NCBI GenBank assembly: GCA_002689405.1
Contig: NZFZ01000038.1
Span: 1,949 to 14,959 of the forward strand
Source of the DNA: Gammaproteobacteria bacterium
Lineage (GTDB): Bacteria > Pseudomonadota > Gammaproteobacteria > Magnimaribacterales > AG-339-G14
Direction: 5' to 3'
DNA: 13,011 nt
This document shows positions 12,661 through 13,011 of this stretch, one piece after another. How positions within the stretch are numbered: position 1 is the stretch's first letter; each line of letters starts with the position of its first letter. Made by a program: the position numbers and the translations under genes. A model generated the notes under the pieces. The model worked only from the letters and a program-made list of their open reading frames with translations. It did not search any database and had not been told where the DNA came from.

Positions 12661-13011
12661 TCAAATCGGCGGGCTTAAATGACTAACAAAATATTGAATT
12701 ACATTGTTCAGAGCCTCGCGTGTTGGATGCCCCGATTGATCGACAAAATCTAACGTTAATACAGAGTGACCTCTTCCCGGCAATGTTATCTCTTGAACTC
12801 TTATGTTGCCGTCATCATTAAAAGCGCGATGCACACATTTGGATTTTTCTTGCGTGCACAGTGGATCGTCCTCGAAACGTAAAACTCGCATGGGGCCTTT
12901 CACATCGAGAGCGTTACGACTTTGTTCGATGTCATCAGACGACATATGCAACTCTCCCTGTTTGAAAAAAGGCATTGCCGGTTGTGATGCTACGGCTGCA
13001 AGGACACTATC
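12661..13011 (-). CDS. C-terminal end of an alpha/beta-hydrolase-like protein (5' end outside window)
   Basis: The reading frame is open to the right edge of the window, so the gene begins beyond it and only 116 codons plus the stop are visible. An internal ATG at 12975 is probably not the start, because the frame continues upstream without a stop. MRVLRFEDDPLC is followed about 30 residues later by LPGRGHSVLTLDF, which fits the late acid and catalytic histidine of the serine-hydrolase triad in the alpha/beta-hydrolase fold. The protein ends with an amphipathic helix (REALNNVIQYFVSHL). The nucleophile elbow would lie outside the window, so the assignment is tentative. By hand count this stretch is 45% GC (158 of 351), against about 25-37% in sampled lines elsewhere, suggesting a different origin or stronger selection on composition. 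Confidence 0.5.
   Translation of the reverse strand, partial: DSVLAAVASQPAMPFFKQGELHMSSDDIEQSRNALDVKGPMRVLRFEDDPLCTQEKSKCVHRAFNDDGNIRVQEITLPGRGHSVLTLDFVDQSGHPTREALNNVIQYFVSHLSPPI

Noticed and set aside
12661..12975. Complete 104-residue small protein
   Set aside because: The frame stays open upstream of the ATG at 12975 to the window edge, and the content looks like the end of a longer hydrolase, so it is treated as a 5'-truncated gene.
1..13011. CRISPR arrays, tRNA or rRNA genes, insertion sequences, phage genes
   Set aside because: No regularly spaced repeats, cloverleaf-like segments, transposase motifs or terminal inverted repeats were seen on reading both strands.

Overview
The window is AT-rich (hand-counted lines run about 25-37% GC) and densely packed with short-spaced or overlapping genes. 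The longest gene-free gap is about 150 bases. Shine-Dalgarno sites, TTG/GTG starts and gene families such as a glutathione S-transferase-like protein, a GFA-domain protein and a plant-like enoyl-CoA isomerase point to a bacterium, most likely a low-GC marine gammaproteobacterium. That placement is inferred from gene content and composition, not from a marker gene. No rRNA, tRNA, CRISPR array or insertion sequence was seen.

Layout. (1) 1-1109: the first part of a minus-strand GST-like gene, divergent from a plus-strand enoyl-CoA hydratase/isomerase family gene. (2) 1157-2029: a minus-strand methyltransferase-fold protein of unknown substrate, converging on the isomerase gene. (3) 2157-9541: a compact plus-strand run of eight genes, probably one operon: extended SDR, SMR-type small membrane protein, small soluble protein, GMC oxidoreductase, DPPR-synthase-like UbiA prenyltransferase, second extended SDR, divergent-PAP2 protein and a large multi-spanning membrane protein. 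(4) 9627-12078: a minus-strand pair, a TylC3-type C-methyltransferase followed by a sugar N-formyltransferase carrying C-terminal ankyrin repeats. (5) 12231-12581: a minus-strand GFA-domain protein. (6) 12661-13011: the C-terminal end of a minus-strand hydrolase-like gene at about 45% GC, clearly richer than the rest.

The most interesting part is region 3. In mycobacteria, polyprenyl-phosphate-arabinofuranose is made by a UbiA-family phosphoribosyltransferase (Rv3806c type), a PAP2-type phosphatase (Rv3807c type) and an FAD oxidase/SDR reductase pair (DprE1/DprE2) that inverts C2. Here a DPPR-synthase-like UbiA protein and a PAP2-type protein sit with two SDRs and a flavin oxidoreductase, but the flavoenzyme is of the GMC family, not a DprE1-type VAO enzyme, and has a separate small protein encoded just before it. 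An SMR-type protein without the proton-coupling glutamate and a 602-residue membrane protein could be the flippase and the periplasmic glycosyltransferase. I infer that the operon makes, flips and uses a lipid-linked pentose. The exact sugar and the acceptor cannot be read from the sequence.

Region 4 encodes two enzymes that normally modify nucleotide-linked deoxyaminosugars, so the neighbourhood as a whole looks like a surface-glycan region set among ordinary metabolic genes.
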